Of a stretch of DNA of 64,000 nt, positions 24,445-34,356 are shown piece by piece. The position numbers and the translations under genes were made by a program. The stretch spans positions 1 to 64,000 of the forward strand of contig CAKRHP010000014.1 in NCBI GenBank assembly GCA_934339135.1. Reading direction: 5' to 3'. Source of the stretch: an uncultured Lachnospiraceae bacterium. GTDB taxonomy: Bacteria; Bacillota; Clostridia; Lachnospirales; Lachnospiraceae. The notes beneath the pieces were generated by a model. The model saw nothing but the letters and a program-made list of their open reading frames with translations. It ran no database searches and was not told the origin of the DNA. Within the stretch, counting starts at the first letter, position 1; each line of letters begins with the position of its first letter.

Positions 24445-26493
24445 CTATATCTCAGCCTTGCGATTGTTATACAAAGTCTTTTCTATCTCCGGCCGGATCG
24501 TCAGGAATGCTGCAAGCACCTCCGGATCAAAATGAGAGCCGGAGGATTCTTCCAGAATACGGAATGCCTGATCGGCGGAGTAGGCTTCTTTGTAGATCCG
24601 CTTGCTGGTAAGGGCATCGAAGACATCCACGATCGCCATGATCCTGGCACACAGAGGAATTTCTTCTCCGCACAGGTGGCACGGATAACCGCTGCCATCC
24701 CATTTCTCATGATGGAATAATGCCATATCATGGGCAATCTGGAGATAGTCATTGTCTTCGATATTTGTCAGAGTGTCACGGATGATCTCACTGCCCTCCA
24801 GAGCATGGCATTTGATCTTTTCAAATTCGTCATTATCCAGTCTGCCCGGCTTATTTAAGATCACATCGGAGACTTTGATCTTGCCAATATCATGCAGAGG
24901 AGCTGCCTTATACATTAATGTCTGATAATCTTTTGTAAGCAGGTTTTCATATTTGGGCAGAGTTGCCATGTATTGTACAAGGATCCGAAGGTATTCGCTG
25001 GTCCGTTTAATGTGCTGCCCGGTGCAGGTGTCGCGGGATTCTACCAGATCTGCAAAACTGACGATGATCTTATTTTGTACATCGCGGAGTTTTTGGTTGG
25101 AGGCCTGCAGGTCGTTCTTTTGCAGATACATGCCGATACAGTTGTTCAGATTGGAAACAAAGCGCTGCAGGCGGTGCAGACCATAACCATAGCCCTGATA
25201 TTTGCTGCGATCTGCAAAAATTGCCATATAACCGTAAACGTCCTTCTGATGATGCAGGCAGGATATTACAAGAGGGGACGGCTGCGCAAAGAAAGCAGAC
25301 CAGTCAGGGATCAGTTCTCCAGACTGGATTGGGAGACTTTTGTTATAATCCAGTTCATCAAAACAGAATTTGGCATCCACGATGGGTGTAAATACCGAAT
25401 CGTCGGAAGGCTTCAGGTGATTCTTCATATCGAAATCTGCGTTGGTACAGATATATCCGTCAAAAGGGATATAATAACGGGAGATAGTATGAAGATCATC
25501 AATATTTTTGAGATTGGTCATTTTTGCGTTCATGTTATTCATGGAACGGTTATAATTGACGGAATCATTCATCTGGGCATACAGTGTATTGATGGAACGG
25601 TTGATGTTGAGCATCTTGCACTGACGACAGCCGCAGGACTCGGATGGATCAAAGGTGTATGGAAAGGAATAATGAGTCTCATGGGTCGCTGTCCGGGTGA
25701 TCTGTTCCAGAATATTGCAGACATAGGAGGCGAATGCATCCATATCTCTGCGACAGGTAGTAATACGGGGATAGTTGCATTTCTCCTGCTCAATGCCATC
25801 AAATCCGGTGACCGTGATCTGCTCCGGAATTGCAATATTGTTTTCGGATAAAATATCACATGCGGTGATAGCCATACTGTCGTTAATGCAGACGATGGCC
25901 TCCGGAAGCTCTTCCTGTCGAAGAAATGTATCCATTACTTTTCTGGTTGGTTTGGCATAGAAATTACCATAGCCTAATTGATTCTCCTCAAAAGGAATGT
26001 TGTGATCCGCCAGTATTTTACGGAAAATCTGTACTCTGTGTTCGGAGATTGGGTTGTCTTTGATGCCTGCAATACAATTGATCCTGGTAAAATGATGATC
26101 TTCTACCAGATGAAGAACCAGCCGTTCAAAGGCATCACTTTCATCAAAGCTGATCTGAATGGTGCCGTCCGGTTCCGTATCGCTGTCGATCAGAACAACA
26201 GGGGTGCCGTTTTGTCTGGCACGGTTAATGATCTGACTCTGGACTGTATCGTTTTTGATGGTTCTTGACAAGATTAAAACGATATCTATATAATCGTGAT
26301 TTAATAACTGAAATAAATGTGCTTCCCCCTCATCAAAGACATTTTGCAGGTAGAAATCGGTGCAGCTGTTAAAAATGATCATGCGCCATCCCGTTTCAGA
26401 AAGTGCCTCGTTTAAAGGATATAATATACTTTGGATATCATCGTTTTGCATTTCAGCAACACAAACGGCTGCTATTTTTTTGTTTTGAATCAT
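24445..26493 (-). CDS. periplasmic-binding-like sensor fused to an HD-GYP phosphodiesterase
   Basis: ATG 26493 has AAAGGAG eight bases upstream; a longer reading from 26589 lacks a ribosome site. The 682-residue protein starts with a LacI-type sugar-binding fold (residues 1-290: KKIAAVCVAEMQNDDIQ, then GFDGIEQEKCNYPRITTC) but has no DNA-binding domain and no signal peptide, so it senses a cytoplasmic ligand. A CGCRQC segment and a linker region follow. A C-terminal HD-GYP domain (about 470-670) has APLHDIGKIKVSD and HHEKWDGSGYP. It probably degrades cyclic di-GMP in response to a small molecule. It stands alone and converges on the ABC remnant. Confidence 0.87.
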   Translation of the reverse strand: MIQNKKIAAVCVAEMQNDDIQSILYPLNEALSETGWRMIIFNSCTDFYLQNVFDEGEAHLFQLLNHDYIDIVLILSRTIKNDTVQSQIINRARQNGTPVVLIDSDTEPDGTIQISFDESDAFERLVLHLVEDHHFTRINCIAGIKDNPISEHRVQIFRKILADHNIPFEENQLGYGNFYAKPTRKVMDTFLRQEELPEAIVCINDSMAITACDILSENNIAIPEQITVTGFDGIEQEKCNYPRITTCRRDMDAFASYVCNILEQITRTATHETHYSFPYTFDPSESCGCRQCKMLNINRSINTLYAQMNDSVNYNRSMNNMNAKMTNLKNIDDLHTISRYYIPFDGYICTNADFDMKNHLKPSDDSVFTPIVDAKFCFDELDYNKSLPIQSGELIPDWSAFFAQPSPLVISCLHHQKDVYGYMAIFADRSKYQGYGYGLHRLQRFVSNLNNCIGMYLQKNDLQASNQKLRDVQNKIIVSFADLVESRDTCTGQHIKRTSEYLRILVQYMATLPKYENLLTKDYQTLMYKAAPLHDIGKIKVSDVILNKPGRLDNDEFEKIKCHALEGSEIIRDTLTNIEDNDYLQIAHDMALFHHEKWDGSGYPCHLCGEEIPLCARIMAIVDVFDALTSKRIYKEAYSADQAFRILEESSGSHFDPEVLAAFLTIRPEIEKTLYNNRKAEI

Positions 26494-26653
26494 GATGGAG
26501 ACTCCTTTCGGGATTATCGTTAATAGTTTATCATACTTTCCCGGAAACAGACATACCCGGAGATACGATTTTATGTAAAAATTTTCCACTGTTTTTTATC
26601 TAAATTGTACAAGAAAGAGTTGAAATCAGAAAATCTACATGTTATGATGAAAT

Positions 26654-27109
26654 ATGGTTAAAGTCTCTGAAAATGTGATCATGAAGGGAAATGGAATTCG
26701 TATGGTAAACGAGGAAAAGCTTCGGATTATGGTAAATCTGGCAAGGTACGAGCAGGAACCGCTGCACACGGAGCTGAAAGAAGCCGGATATTACAGAATT
26801 GATTATATACGTTCTCATTTGCTGGTGACACTTTGGAGCTATTCGGTTGCATATGTGCTGGTACTGTTTTTGATCGCATTGTACCATTTTGAATATCTTT
26901 TATCTAAAGTCAGACTTCCCGAGTTAGGCAGTCTTGCAGTGGGAACACTTGCTGTTTATCTGCTGATGTTGCTGGGCTGTGCTTTTTTTACGGTGATCAT
27001 CTACTCAGCTAAATACCATCGCATTCAAAATAAACGCAGGGCATATCTGGCAGAGCTTAAGAAAATGGAATTGTTTTATGAACAAAGCAGGGAGGTAAAC
27101 GGAGAATGA
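26654..27109 (+). CDS. two-helix membrane protein upstream of the c-di-AMP genes
   Basis: The 151-residue product has a basic N-terminal region, two membrane helices (about residues 60-80 and 92-116) and a basic C-terminal tail. The start is unclear: ATG 26654, 26681 or 26702 are in frame and none has a strong ribosome site; translation from 26702 would give 135 residues. Its stop overlaps the next start in an ATGA arrangement, so the two are coupled. I do not recognise the family. Confidence 0.7.
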   Translation: MVKVSENVIMKGNGIRMVNEEKLRIMVNLARYEQEPLHTELKEAGYYRIDYIRSHLLVTLWSYSVAYVLVLFLIALYHFEYLLSKVRLPELGSLAVGTLAVYLLMLLGCAFFTVIIYSAKYHRIQNKRRAYLAELKKMELFYEQSREVNGE

Positions 27110-28128
27110 CGCATTTATTGGTGATTAGAGAACGGCTGATCCGGTTTTATCAGGATCATGCACGGATAGTGAATGCGCTTTTTCGATTTCTCCTCTCTTT
27201 TGTTACATTTTTTTCCATCAATCAACTGGTGGGGTATAATCCGGTTTTAAATTCATGGTATGTGGTTGTGGCATTTTCGGTGGTCAATACAGTTCTTCCT
27301 ATGTCGGTGCTATTGTTTCTTGCGGCGGCATATACTGTGTTTCATGTGTATTATGTATCCGTGTCTCTGGCACTGGTGATTCTGCTGATCTTTCTGATCG
27401 CTTATCTGGTCTATCTGCGTTTTTTGCCGGAACATGGTTATGTGATCCTGGCGGTTCCGATTCTATACGGGCTGCATCTGCCGTATCTTGTCCCGATCCT
27501 TATGGGACTGATCGGGGCTCCGGTTGCGGTGATTCCCATGAGCTGTGGCGTGGTCTGTTATTATGCGGTTAAGTGTATTACTACGGTCATTGGTACGGCT
27601 ACCGAGGAAAGCATGGTATTATTTAATCAGGCATTTCAGATGATATTTTCCAATAAGGAGATGTATCTTGTCATTGCGGTTTTTGCCATTGTGATGGTTA
27701 TTGTAAATATGATCTGCAGTCAGGAGTTTCATTATGTTTATGAAACAGCTATTGTTGCGGGTGTGATCGTAAATATCCTGCTGATCCTGGTACTGAGTTT
27801 TCCATTTAATATACAGGTACATGTTATATATCTCCTGGTACAATCTGTAATCTGCGGAGCACTTGCATGGCTGATACAGTTCTTTCATCTCGTGTTAAAT
27901 TATTCGGCGGTGGAGTATCTTCAGTTTGAAGATGACGAATACTACTATTATGTGAAGGCTGTGCCGAAAATGAATATTGCGGTAGGAGAAAAGAGAGTCA
28001 AACGATTTAATGCGCATTTACTGGGAGAGGGACATTTTGGTGTCTCGTCCTCGAAACGGAAAGACAATGAGTCTGGACAGACCCAATCGGAACAAATGGG
28101 AACAACCGGCTCGGGCGAGGAAAAATAA
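27106..28128 (+). CDS. polytopic membrane protein in the cdaA operon
   Basis: The 340-residue protein has about eight membrane helices in its first 265 residues. A cytoplasmic tail of about 70 residues follows, with EDDEYYYYVKAVPK and a serine/glycine-rich end. The ATGA overlap with the preceding gene and the 26-bp gap to cdaA make a single operon likely. The charged tail could touch CdaA or CdaR. No transporter family is evident. Confidence 0.78.
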   Translation: MTHLLVIRERLIRFYQDHARIVNALFRFLLSFVTFFSINQLVGYNPVLNSWYVVVAFSVVNTVLPMSVLLFLAAAYTVFHVYYVSVSLALVILLIFLIAYLVYLRFLPEHGYVILAVPILYGLHLPYLVPILMGLIGAPVAVIPMSCGVVCYYAVKCITTVIGTATEESMVLFNQAFQMIFSNKEMYLVIAVFAIVMVIVNMICSQEFHYVYETAIVAGVIVNILLILVLSFPFNIQVHVIYLLVQSVICGALAWLIQFFHLVLNYSAVEYLQFEDDEYYYYVKAVPKMNIAVGEKRVKRFNAHLLGEGHFGVSSSKRKDNESGQTQSEQMGTTGSGEEK

Positions 28129-28154
28129 CAGGATAAACGAGATTAGGAGGAAGT

Positions 28155-29039
28155 ATGAACTCTATTGTTGCATCCTTAAAGGAATATATACGTGTGATCA
28201 ATTTACCAAAGGTATCTGTGATCGATCTTCTTGAGATCGTGATACTGGCATTTGTGATCTATCATGTTGCATTGTGGATCAAAAATACCAGGGCATGGAC
28301 GTTGTTGAAGGGAATCATTGTTCTTTTGGCATGCTATGTGATCGCCTACATTTTAGGAATGAATGTGATCGTCTGGATCTTTGAAAGGACGATCTCTATT
28401 GGTATTACAGCGTTAATGATCGTTTTTCAGCCGGAGCTTCGGCGGGCATTGGAGGAACTGGGACAGAAGAAGATCGTCTCTACATTAATTCCATTTGATG
28501 ATACGAGAAATCAAAATGAGCGTTTTTCCGAACGCAGCATTAATGAGATCGTAAAGGCAACGGTAGAAATGGCCAAGGCGAAAACGGGAGCCCTGATCAT
28601 TATGGAAAAGGATATTGATCTGTCCGAGTACGAAAGAACAGGAATAGAACTGGATTCTACCATAAGCAGTCAGCTTTTGGTCAATATTTTTGAGCATAAT
28701 ACTCCACTTCATGACGGAGCGGTGATCATTCGTGGAAACCGGATCGTATCGGCAACCTGTTATCTTCCGTTGTCGGATAATATGGGATTATCAAAGGAGC
28801 TTGGAACCAGACACCGCGCAGGTGTAGGGATCAGTGAGGTGACAGACAGTCTGACCATCATCGTTTCCGAGGAAACAGGCAGAATATCGGTAGCTGTTGG
28901 AGGAAAGCTTTTGCGTAATATTGATGGAGAACTGTTACGAAAAAAATTGACAGAAATGCAGGGAAAATCCGGAGATGAAGCGGAAAAGAAACGCTGGAAA
29001 GGGCTGCGCCGCATAGATAGTGGCAGCAAGGCAGAGTGA
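28155..29039 (+). CDS. cdaA: diadenylate cyclase CdaA
   Basis: The 294-residue protein has three N-terminal membrane helices followed by a DAC domain. The catalytic motifs are visible: DGAVIIRGNRI (about residues 186-196) and RHRAGVGISE (about 218-227). The membrane-proximal FQPELRRALEELG is also typical. It makes c-di-AMP from two ATP, a messenger for potassium, osmotic and cell-wall balance. AGGAGG is six bases before the ATG. The stop overlaps a possible GTG start of cdaR. Confidence 0.97.
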   Translation: MNSIVASLKEYIRVINLPKVSVIDLLEIVILAFVIYHVALWIKNTRAWTLLKGIIVLLACYVIAYILGMNVIVWIFERTISIGITALMIVFQPELRRALEELGQKKIVSTLIPFDDTRNQNERFSERSINEIVKATVEMAKAKTGALIIMEKDIDLSEYERTGIELDSTISSQLLVNIFEHNTPLHDGAVIIRGNRIVSATCYLPLSDNMGLSKELGTRHRAGVGISEVTDSLTIIVSEETGRISVAVGGKLLRNIDGELLRKKLTEMQGKSGDEAEKKRWKGLRRIDSGSKAE

Positions 29040-29113
29040 CCGTCGGTAATGATACATGTAGCTTTGTGTCGGCAGGAAAAGTGTGGCACATGCGGAAAGG
29101 CATGGTTAGAGAT

Positions 29114-30511
29114 ATGGATGACAAGAAGGAGAAAGGTGTACGGCAAAATTATCCCGGAAATGTGGGACAGAAGGATTTTGTACAGAAATATATATTTAAC
29201 AATATAGGGATTAAGCTGCTTGCTCTTGTTACGGCAATTGTAGTCTGGGTGGCAATTGTAAATATTGAAGATCCCTATAAGGAGAGGACCTTTAATGTGC
29301 AGGTTGATACCATTAATGAGGATGCGCTTTCCTCGGTCAATAAAGTATATGAAATTATTGAGGGAAGTACGGCACAGGTTCGTGTGAAAGGGAAAAAAAG
29401 CATTGTAGACAGACTGAAGACGGATGATATCCGTGCCACCGCAGATTTATCCGATCTGTCGGCGGTGAATGCGGTAGCGATTGTTCCGGAACTGAAGAAG
29501 CCGGTATCGGATGAACCGGTATTGGAATGCAAGACTGTGTTGAAGGTATCTTTGGAAGACAAGGCCAGCAAACAGATCAAGGTTACCGTAGTCACAAATG
29601 GAACACCTCAGGCGGGATATAGTGTTGGGGAATGTCTGGCAAGCCCGAATATGCTGGAAGTAACAGGGGGCAAGGGCGTGATCGATAAGATTGATTCCGT
29701 TCGCGTAGCGGTAAACGTCAGCGGGATTGGAGAGGACTTTAAAAAGAAAGTAACACCGATCGCCTATGATGCAGATGGAAAGATGATCGAATCCAGCACA
29801 CTGGATTACGGAGTTCGTAAGGTGAGGGTAAATGTGCATGTATTAAAGACAAAGACCATTCCTGTTAATATAAAGATTACAGGAAAACCGGCATCAGGAT
29901 ATGAGTTTGTTGATGCGGAATGTCAGCCGGAGACCATACAGGTGGCAGGAGGTAAAAAGGATCTTGCAAATATCAGCGAGGTTAATGTACCGGTGGATAT
30001 TACAGGTATGAAGAGTACCACTGGGTCAGTGGAGCAAAATATCAGTATTCAGGATTATCTGCCGGATGGTGTTTCGGTGCTTTCTGATTATGCACAGGTT
30101 TCTTTGCGCATCGGGATAGAAAAGTTGATGAGTAAAAAAATCGCAATTCCGGTTAAAGACATTAAATTTGCTTCCTTGTCCAGTCATCTGTCGGCAAGGA
30201 TCCTGGGAGACAGAGATACAGTAAATATAACGATTCAGGGGATTTCTTCCGTACTGGATGAGATTAATGTGGATGATTACAGTGCCTACGTGGATTGTGA
30301 GGGCTTGCGCCGGGGAAAACACCGCCTGAAGGTTCATCTGGATCTCAGAGACAGCAGTGCCCTTGTAAAGACGGAGTATGTGACGGTCAAGATCGAAAAA
30401 GATGATAATGCCGGCGACGGAGCAGACAGCAACGCAACAGAAACACCGAAGAAAACAGCAGATCCAACGCAGACACCGGCGGATAAAACGGATGAGGGAG
30501 ATAAGGAATGA
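29114..30511 (+). CDS. cdaR: CdaR, YbbR-domain regulator of CdaA
   Basis: One membrane helix (IGIKLLALVTAIVVWVAIV) is followed by about four YbbR repeats outside the membrane and a threonine/proline-rich C-terminus. CdaR binds CdaA and tunes its activity. The start is uncertain: I use ATG 29114 (465 residues), but GTG 29036, which would overlap the cdaA stop, and ATGs at 29090 and 29102 are in frame. The stop overlaps the next ATG. In many Firmicutes glmM follows cdaR; here it does not. Confidence 0.93.
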   Translation: MDDKKEKGVRQNYPGNVGQKDFVQKYIFNNIGIKLLALVTAIVVWVAIVNIEDPYKERTFNVQVDTINEDALSSVNKVYEIIEGSTAQVRVKGKKSIVDRLKTDDIRATADLSDLSAVNAVAIVPELKKPVSDEPVLECKTVLKVSLEDKASKQIKVTVVTNGTPQAGYSVGECLASPNMLEVTGGKGVIDKIDSVRVAVNVSGIGEDFKKKVTPIAYDADGKMIESSTLDYGVRKVRVNVHVLKTKTIPVNIKITGKPASGYEFVDAECQPETIQVAGGKKDLANISEVNVPVDITGMKSTTGSVEQNISIQDYLPDGVSVLSDYAQVSLRIGIEKLMSKKIAIPVKDIKFASLSSHLSARILGDRDTVNITIQGISSVLDEINVDDYSAYVDCEGLRRGKHRLKVHLDLRDSSALVKTEYVTVKIEKDDNAGDGADSNATETPKKTADPTQTPADKTDEGDKE

Positions 30512-31380
30512 AAATAACCACCACGGATGTATTTGCAAAAAGCTGGAAAACGTGGATTCATGAGAGAAGGGGCAGTCATGTGGCTGTCCTTTTGCGTTCT
30601 CATACGTTGGATTTCAACGAAACAACATGGCAGCAGAAGTTTCTGACGGAATTGCGGCTGTATTGTCAGGTGGATCATGTACAGTGGCAGGGAAACAGAA
30701 ACATGGCAGAAGAACTATGGGGGATGACACCGAAAGAATATCTCCTGGTTTTTGGAAATTTCCGGATGCTTCAGGAGATCTGCCGGAGACGAAATGAGGG
30801 AGTTTCTGACACCGGACAATCAGCAAAAAGACCTTTTATCCTGTTTTTTTCGACAGAAATTTTATGGGAGAAGATGGTAAACAGAGAGTTTTTATGGATA
30901 CGTGATCGTGATGGTGTAACTCTGTATCTGGGAAAAACCAGGTGGCAGGACGAGGATCTGGTTGTGCTGCCATCTGTACATGGGACAATGCAAAAGCGGT
31001 TTTTCACTGCGTTATCCCGGAATGTAACAGAGCTTGCGCAATGCATGCCGGCCGGTCAAGAAGAAAGAACCGAGAACCGGTATTTATGGGAGGAACTGGC
31101 AGAACCACTGTGGCTGCGCTATGGGCTGCCGGTCTGGATGGGAATTTTGCTGTCGGTACGATATGTGGATCCGGGGGTAAGAACAAGGACAGGAAAACAA
31201 CTGGAACAAATACTGGCAGGGAGAAAAGAAAGACCGGAGGAGAAGCTCTGGATCCCGGCAGAGGATGTGGATCTGCTGGTGAATATGGCAATGGCGGGAA
31301 TAGAAATGCTGCCACAACAGGAACGCCTGTCATGGCAGCAGATCAAAGAATTCTATATGAAATTCAGTCGTTCTGTTTAG
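30508..31380 (+). CDS. unknown 290-residue protein, last gene of the cdaA operon
   Basis: The gene starts in the cdaR stop (ATGA) and its own stop overlaps the stop region of convergent typA by three bases. The product is soluble, rich in Trp, Arg and Glu, with no signal peptide or membrane helix. A C-terminal half (PLWLRYGLPVWMGILLSVRYVDP) contains a short hydrophobic stretch that is not a convincing helix. I do not recognise a family. Coupling to cdaR suggests a role in c-di-AMP or wall control. Confidence 0.75.
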   Translation: MKITTTDVFAKSWKTWIHERRGSHVAVLLRSHTLDFNETTWQQKFLTELRLYCQVDHVQWQGNRNMAEELWGMTPKEYLLVFGNFRMLQEICRRRNEGVSDTGQSAKRPFILFFSTEILWEKMVNREFLWIRDRDGVTLYLGKTRWQDEDLVVLPSVHGTMQKRFFTALSRNVTELAQCMPAGQEERTENRYLWEELAEPLWLRYGLPVWMGILLSVRYVDPGVRTRTGKQLEQILAGRKERPEEKLWIPAEDVDLLVNMAMAGIEMLPQQERLSWQQIKEFYMKFSRSV

Positions 31381-33215
31381 TTATTCTGAGCATTTTTCTT
31401 GCTGCGGAAACGAAGGGTGGAATCCAGGATCTTCTTGCGGATACGCAGACTGGTTGGAGTGATCTCTAAAAGTTCGTCGGTATCAATGAATTCCAGAGCT
31501 TCTTCCAGACTCAGCTTCTTTGGCGGTACAAGCTTTAATGCATCATCGGCAGAAGAAGAACGGGTATTGGTCAGATGCTTTGTTTTGCAGACATTTAACT
31601 CAATATCTTCTGCTTTTCCATTCTGTCCAATGACCATACCGCTGTAAACCTTTTCCCCCGGTCCTACAAAGAGAGTACCACGATCCTGCGCGTTAAACAG
31701 ACCATAGGCAACCGTCTCGCCGGATTCGAATGCGATCAGGGATCCCTGTTTTCTGTAATTCATATCGCCCTTGTATGGACCATATTCTTCGAATGTTGTA
31801 TTGATGATGCCGTTTCCCTTGGTATCTGTCATAAACTCTCCACGATAACCGATCAGACCTCTGGATGGAATCAGAAATTCCAGTCGGGTATATCCGCCGC
31901 CGATGGAACCCATGCCCTGAAGTTCGCCCTTACGATTGCTGAGTTTTTCGATGACACTTCCGGAGAACTCATCCGGTACATCAATAAAGGCACGCTCCAT
32001 TGGTTCCAGCTTTTTGCCGCGCTCATCGGTGTGATAGAGAACCTCTGCCTTACTTACGGCAAATTCATAGCCTTCACGGCGCATGTTTTCGATCAGGACA
32101 GAGAGATGAAGTTCTCCACGGCCGGATACCTTGAAGCTGTCCATGTTGTCTGTCTCCTCTACACGAAGGCTGACATCGGAGTTTAACTCACTGAACAGAC
32201 GGTCACGCAGATGGCGGGAGGTAACGTATTTTCCTTCCTGACCGGCCAATGGACTGTCATTTACCATAAAGTGCATGGCGATGGTTGGCTCGGAGATCTT
32301 CTGGAACGGAATGGCAACCGGATTTTCCGGAGAGCAGATAGTATCTCCGATATGGATATCTGAAATACCGGAAATCGCAACAATGGAACCGATGGTTGCT
32401 TCCTGAACTTCTACTTTTTGGAGTCCGTCGAATTCGTAAAGCTTCGTAATGCGGACTCTCTGGGATTTGGAATCATCATGATGGTTTACAATAACCACAT
32501 CCTGATTTACCTTCACAGAACCGTTATCGATCTTACCGATACCAATACGTCCGACATACTCGTTATAATCGATGGTGCTGATCAGTACCTGTGTTCCGGC
32601 ATCCGGATCACCCTCCGGAGCAGGAATATAATCCAGGATCGTATCAAATAAAGGCACCATATCCTTGCCGGGTTCATCGGCACTGTAGGAAGCGATCCCT
32701 TCCTTGGCGGAAGCGTAGATAAATGGACAGTCAAGCTGTTCCTCATTGGCATCCAGATCAATGAAAAGCTCAAGAACTTCGTCCACAACTTCCTCAGGAC
32801 GTGCCTCCGGACGATCGATCTTGTTAATACATACAATAACCGGAAGCTCTAACTCCAGTGCCTTTTTTAACACAAACTTTGTCTGTGGCATAGCACCTTC
32901 AAAGGCATCTACCACCAGAACAACACCGTTTACCATTTTTAAAACACGCTCTACCTCGCCACCGAAATCAGCATGTCCCGGGGTGTCGATAATATTGATC
33001 TTGGTATCTTTATAGGTAATCGCTGTATTTTTAGATAAGATTGTAATTCCGCGCTCCCGTTCAATATCGCCGGAATCCATGACACGCTCTGCCACCTCCT
33101 GGTTGGAGCGGAATACACCACTCTGCTTTAAAAGCTCGTCCACCAGAGTTGTTTTACCATGGTCAACGTGTGCAATAATTGCAATATTTCTGACGTCTTC
33201 CCGTTTCTGCATCAT
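31377..33215 (-). CDS. typA: ribosome-associated GTPase TypA/BipA
   Basis: The 612-residue protein has the G1 motif AHVDHGKTTL, G3 DTPGHADFGGEV and G4 NKIDRPEA at the N-terminus, an elongation-factor-like middle, and the TypA-specific C-terminal domain (YRGEFMTDTKGNGIINTTFEEY). It acts on ribosomes under stress and in assembly. The length fits the family. AAAGGA lies about 11 bases before the ATG. Confidence 0.97.
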   Translation of the reverse strand: MMQKREDVRNIAIIAHVDHGKTTLVDELLKQSGVFRSNQEVAERVMDSGDIERERGITILSKNTAITYKDTKINIIDTPGHADFGGEVERVLKMVNGVVLVVDAFEGAMPQTKFVLKKALELELPVIVCINKIDRPEARPEEVVDEVLELFIDLDANEEQLDCPFIYASAKEGIASYSADEPGKDMVPLFDTILDYIPAPEGDPDAGTQVLISTIDYNEYVGRIGIGKIDNGSVKVNQDVVIVNHHDDSKSQRVRITKLYEFDGLQKVEVQEATIGSIVAISGISDIHIGDTICSPENPVAIPFQKISEPTIAMHFMVNDSPLAGQEGKYVTSRHLRDRLFSELNSDVSLRVEETDNMDSFKVSGRGELHLSVLIENMRREGYEFAVSKAEVLYHTDERGKKLEPMERAFIDVPDEFSGSVIEKLSNRKGELQGMGSIGGGYTRLEFLIPSRGLIGYRGEFMTDTKGNGIINTTFEEYGPYKGDMNYRKQGSLIAFESGETVAYGLFNAQDRGTLFVGPGEKVYSGMVIGQNGKAEDIELNVCKTKHLTNTRSSSADDALKLVPPKKLSLEEALEFIDTDELLEITPTSLRIRKKILDSTLRFRSKKNAQNN

Positions 33216-33295
33216 AATTGTTCAAGTCCTTTCTCAATATGCGGCGATATCTCATCGCTTTTCTCTTTTTTACAAAATAAAATCACCAATACATT

Positions 33296-33324
33296 AGTAT
33301 ACCGATTGTTGCATGAATATACAA
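33296..33324 (-). promoter_or_regulatory. promoter for typA
   Basis: On the minus strand TTGTAT (33324-33319), a 17-base spacer and TATACT (33301-33296) form a good promoter, with about 75 bases of leader to the typA start. Confidence 0.6.
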
Positions 33325-33590
33325 GTAAGAAAAAGTCACAAAAAAATGATGAAGTATTGCTCCGGTTCTGATAAGATTGTAGAAAGGAATATGTATTTTT
33401 GGGCGAAATGGGTAGGACATTTGTGGCTGATGATGGCAGACGTCGTGATTTGTCGTCTGGAATTCTGTTTAAAAGCAGGAAAAATGTGGCATAATAGTTC
33501 TAGCACCAGGAGGTGCTCAATATACATTTAGTAATGAAATTACAATGCATACGGGACGGGAGACCCGTAAAGGAAAAGGGAGGAAAAAAT

Positions 33591-34232
33591 ATGTTGGATA
33601 AGGTTTTTACAAATAACCAGGTGACGATTGCAGGAAAGGTGGTTGGCGAATTTGCGTACAGTCATACGGTATACGGAGAGGATTTTTATACGGTAGACAT
33701 CGAAGTAAGCCGCCTGAGTAACTCGAATGATATCATTCCGGTTATGGTATCAGAAAGGATATTGGATGTCCGTGGAGATTACCGTGGATACGTGCTGCGT
33801 GCCAATGGCCAGTTCCGTTCCTATAACCGTCATGAGGAAACAAGAAATCGTCTTGTACTGTCTGTGTTTGCCAGAGAAGTGGAGATTGCGGAGCCGGAGG
33901 AGGAAGAACAGGACCCGAACCATATCTTTCTGGATGGTTATGTCTGCAAAAAGCCGGTATACCGGAAAACACCATTGGGACGTGAGATCGCAGATGTGCT
34001 GCTGGCAGTGAACAGACCATATGGTAAATCAGATTATATTCCGTGTATCTGCTGGGGCAGAAATGCCAGATATGCCGATCAGTTTGAGGTAGGCGCTCAT
34101 GTACAGATCTGGGGAAGGATCCAGAGCCGGGAGTACCAGAAGAAGATCAGTGAAGAGGAATATGAAAAGAGAGTCGCTTATGAAGTTTCTGTCAGTAAGC
34201 TGGAATACCAGTCTGACGAGGAGGAAATGTAA
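33591..34232 (+). CDS. single-stranded DNA-binding-like protein with two OB-like domains
   Basis: ATG 33591 follows GGGAGG; the 26 extra codons upstream have no ribosome site. The 213-residue protein has two similar halves. The second (FLDGYVCKKPVYRKTPLGREIADVLLAVNR, then IPCICWGRNARY and GAHVQIWGRIQSREY) matches the single-strand binding OB fold well. It lacks the acidic DDDIPF-type tail of housekeeping SSB. It may be an accessory SSB. It is followed by a terminator. Confidence 0.82.
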   Translation: MLDKVFTNNQVTIAGKVVGEFAYSHTVYGEDFYTVDIEVSRLSNSNDIIPVMVSERILDVRGDYRGYVLRANGQFRSYNRHEETRNRLVLSVFAREVEIAEPEEEEQDPNHIFLDGYVCKKPVYRKTPLGREIADVLLAVNRPYGKSDYIPCICWGRNARYADQFEVGAHVQIWGRIQSREYQKKISEEEYEKRVAYEVSVSKLEYQSDEEEM

Positions 34233-34264
34233 AAGAGTGGATTTTTCATTATAAATATGATAGA

Positions 34265-34309
34265 ATGACTGGAGTTAAGGAGTAAATTCTTTGTCTCCGG
34301 TCATTTTTT
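34265..34309 (+). terminator. terminator after the SSB-like gene
   Basis: ATGACTGGAG (34265-34274) pairs with CTCCGGTCAT (34295-34304), with one G-U pair, and is followed by six Ts. Confidence 0.85.
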
Positions 34310-34356
34310 AGTTTTGGAAGACCGGACAAATATACGAGAAAGTACAGAGGTGAATT

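Noticed and set aside
30026-30538. Long minus-strand open frames opposite cdaR and other genes
   Set aside because: They lack ribosome sites and lie opposite well-supported genes, so they are codon-bias shadows.
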